Below, in pieces: positions 6,923 to 8,047 of a DNA stretch of 8,047 bases (positions within the stretch are counted from its first letter, which is position 1; each line of letters opens with the position of its first letter). The stretch covers positions 1 to 8,047 of the forward strand of contig JAJQDJ010000176.1 of the NCBI GenBank assembly GCA_021202205.1, in the 5' to 3' direction. Under the pieces are notes generated by a model. That model searched no databases and was not told where the DNA came from. It saw only the letters and a program-made list of their open reading frames with translations. The position numbers and the translations under genes were made by a program. The DNA is from Erysipelotrichaceae bacterium (lineage in GTDB: Bacteria; Bacillota_I; Bacilli_A; Erysipelotrichales; Coprobacillaceae).

Positions 6923-6956
6923 AAAAAGATGATTTATACTTTTAAATCATCTTTTT
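6923..6956 (+). terminator. Strong terminator of the ABC exporter operon
   Basis: A perfect 14-base-pair stem joins 6923-6936 (AAAAAGATGATTTA) and 6943-6956 (TAAATCATCTTTTT) around loop TACTTT. The A and T ends make it potentially bidirectional. AAAGATGATTTA and ATCATCTTT are shared with the terminator at 4945. Confidence 0.88.
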
Positions 6957-6970
6957 ATATATAAAATATG

Positions 6971-6983
6971 TTGATTATATCAA
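6971..6983. repeat. Short inverted repeat upstream of promoter P3
   Basis: TTGAT (6971-6975) and ATCAA (6979-6983) form a small dyad around TAT. It lies about 20 bases before the P3 repeats and could be an extra operator. A second TATGATAAA occurs at 6996-7004. In DNA this AT-rich, chance is a fair explanation. Confidence 0.3.
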
Positions 6984-7004
6984 TATAAAATAAAATATGA
7001 TAAA

Positions 7005-7037
7005 TTCCACATGAATTCCAATTGAACTTGTTATGAT
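7005..7037 (+). promoter_or_regulatory. Promoter P3 with direct repeat, driving the broken fused ABC gene
   Basis: Repeats TTCCACA (7005-7011) and TTCCAAT (7016-7022) start 11 bases apart, with TATGAT (7032-7037) 9 bases after the second. ATTCCA and TTGTTATGATAAA are shared with P2. No -35 hexamer sits at the usual distance. The predicted start (about 7044) falls in the AAAGGAGGG ribosome site, so the leader is only 11-14 bases. Confidence 0.65.
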
Positions 7038-7057
7038 AAAGAAAAGGAGGGAACATG

Positions 7058-8047
7058 ATGATTAAAATAAGTAACTTATATATTAAGTATGATAAACTCA
7101 TACTTGATCATGAAACATTGATTATTCCATTCAAAAAATCACCTTAATAAAAGGAGAAAGTGGTATTGGCAAAACGGCGTTATTGTATCGTATAGCTTTA
7201 ATAAGTGATGATCAGTCTTTTAGCTATGAGGTTGATGGCAAAGAGGTTAAAGATTATCAACAGTTTAGGAAAGATTACATATCTTTTGTTTTACAAAACA
7301 TTGATTTCTTTCCACATTATTCGCTTTATCAAACAATAGAGTATTTCGCTAAGCTTAGTGGTATTGACATGAATATGGATAAAGCTAGAGAATTACTAGA
7401 TAAAGTTCAATTGAATAATGACATGCATCAAAATGTTATGACTTTATCACTTGGAGAAAAACAACGATTATTGATTGTATGTGCTTTAATTAAACAACCG
7501 AGTCTTTTGATACTTGACGAACCAACAGCCTCACTTGATGAAGATAATGAAAGAATGGTATTTAAAATACTTAAAAATCTAGCAGATGAAGGCATTGCAG
7601 TAGTGATTGCATCACATAGTGATATGGCTCAAGAGTATGCTGATAATATTTATATTATTGAAAATACACATTTAAAATTAATCAAAGGTGAATTAGATAC
7701 TAAACCATTATTAAAAACAAAATCTCATAATATGAGTTCAGCATTTTTAAAAGATTATGCTATTCATTATATGCGAAGTTATCGTTTTATATATGTATTT
7801 CTTATCCTGCTTTTAACATTATTCTTATTATCTGGAAGCATGTTTAATTTATTGGTGGATTATGCTAAAGATAATAGTTTAGAAGTCCTGCAAGGACAAT
7901 TTGACAATAAGCTTATTATTACCAGTGATTAAAGTAAGTATGTGAATCAAACCTATACAAACTATATGACATCATTTGATAAAGATAATGCTTATCCAAT
8001 GTCATTAAGTTTATTTTTAAGAAATTATATGTTAATGACTTTACGGG
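7058..8047 (+). pseudogene. Fused ABC ATPase-permease (MacB/FtsX-like), frameshifted, interrupted and cut by the window end
   Basis: From ATG 7058 (7 bases after AGGAGG; ATG 7055 is closer than usual) the frame gives a normal ABC N-terminus, MIKISNLYIKYDKLILD and on to IPFKK, then stops at TAATAA (7145-7150). The rest lies in the -1 frame: adding one A to the A6 tract at 7133-7138 gives FKKITLIKGESGIGKT and restores Walker A. Further motifs are Q-loop VLQNIDFFP, signature LSLGEKQR (7444-7467), Walker B LLILDEPT (7504-7527) and switch His at 7615. After the ATPase a linker leads to a membrane segment (about 7783-7848) and the start of an external domain, as in MacB/FtsX-type fusions. An in-frame TAA at 7930 interrupts it, yet the same frame stays open to the window end. 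The TTG at 7183 is not a credible start, because it would remove Walker A. Two lesions point to a pseudogene, sequencing errors, or recoding at the A6 site. Confidence 0.8.

Noticed and set aside
6957..7004. Second promoter (TTGATT with TATGAT) before P3
   Set aside because: The spacing is 19 bases and the DNA is so AT-rich that such matches are expected by chance.
7183..7932. Reading 7183-7932 as an intact gene starting at TTG
   Set aside because: The TTG is downstream of Walker A, has no properly placed ribosome site, and the true N-terminus with a strong ribosome site is at 7058 in the other frame.
1..8047. CRISPR array, tRNA, rRNA, insertion sequence ends or phage genes
   Set aside because: I saw no regularly spaced repeats, cloverleaf-type sequences, transposase motifs or target-site duplications on either strand.

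Overview
The window looks like chromosomal DNA from a low-GC, AT-rich Firmicute, most likely a gut anaerobe. An Erysipelotrichia-type genome is my best guess, from coding style and gene content only. Support comes from a strong AGGAGG-type ribosome site before nearly every gene, intrinsic hairpin-plus-T terminators, an oxygen-sensitive glycyl radical enzyme and a Soj/Spo0J-type ParAB pair. All genes are on the + strand and the standard code is used.

Layout. (1) 59-2539: a monocistronic unit with a sigma-A-like promoter, an 803-residue glycyl radical enzyme of the PFL2 group (closest in my memory to YbiW/PflF) and a palindromic terminator that starts in the stop codon. No activase is in the window. 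(2) 2588-4355: an extended -10 promoter, a hairpin-bearing leader, then parA and parB overlapping by 8 bases, closed by a weak terminator. (3) 4360-4971: a 177-residue cytosolic protein of unknown function with its own promoter and terminator. (4) 4974-6956: a three-gene ABC exporter operon (permease, ATPase, second small permease) with a strong terminator. (5) 7005-8047: a second ABC system, an ATPase fused to a MacB/FtsX-like membrane domain. As written it is broken twice, by a -1 frameshift in an A6 tract inside the Walker A region and by an in-frame TAA further on, and it runs off the window end.

The most interesting signal is regulatory. The promoters of units 3, 4 and 5 share one design: a 7-base direct repeat (TTmCACA, then TTyCA plus two bases) with an 11-base period, followed 9 bases later by TATrAT, with no -35 hexamer at the normal distance. 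This is how OmpR/PhoB-family response regulators are known to dock. I infer that one regulator, not in the window, controls the unknown protein and both ABC systems as a small regulon, plausibly a cell-envelope or peptide-antibiotic response. The three units also share near-identical terminator cores, suggesting that the intergenic blocks spread by local duplication.
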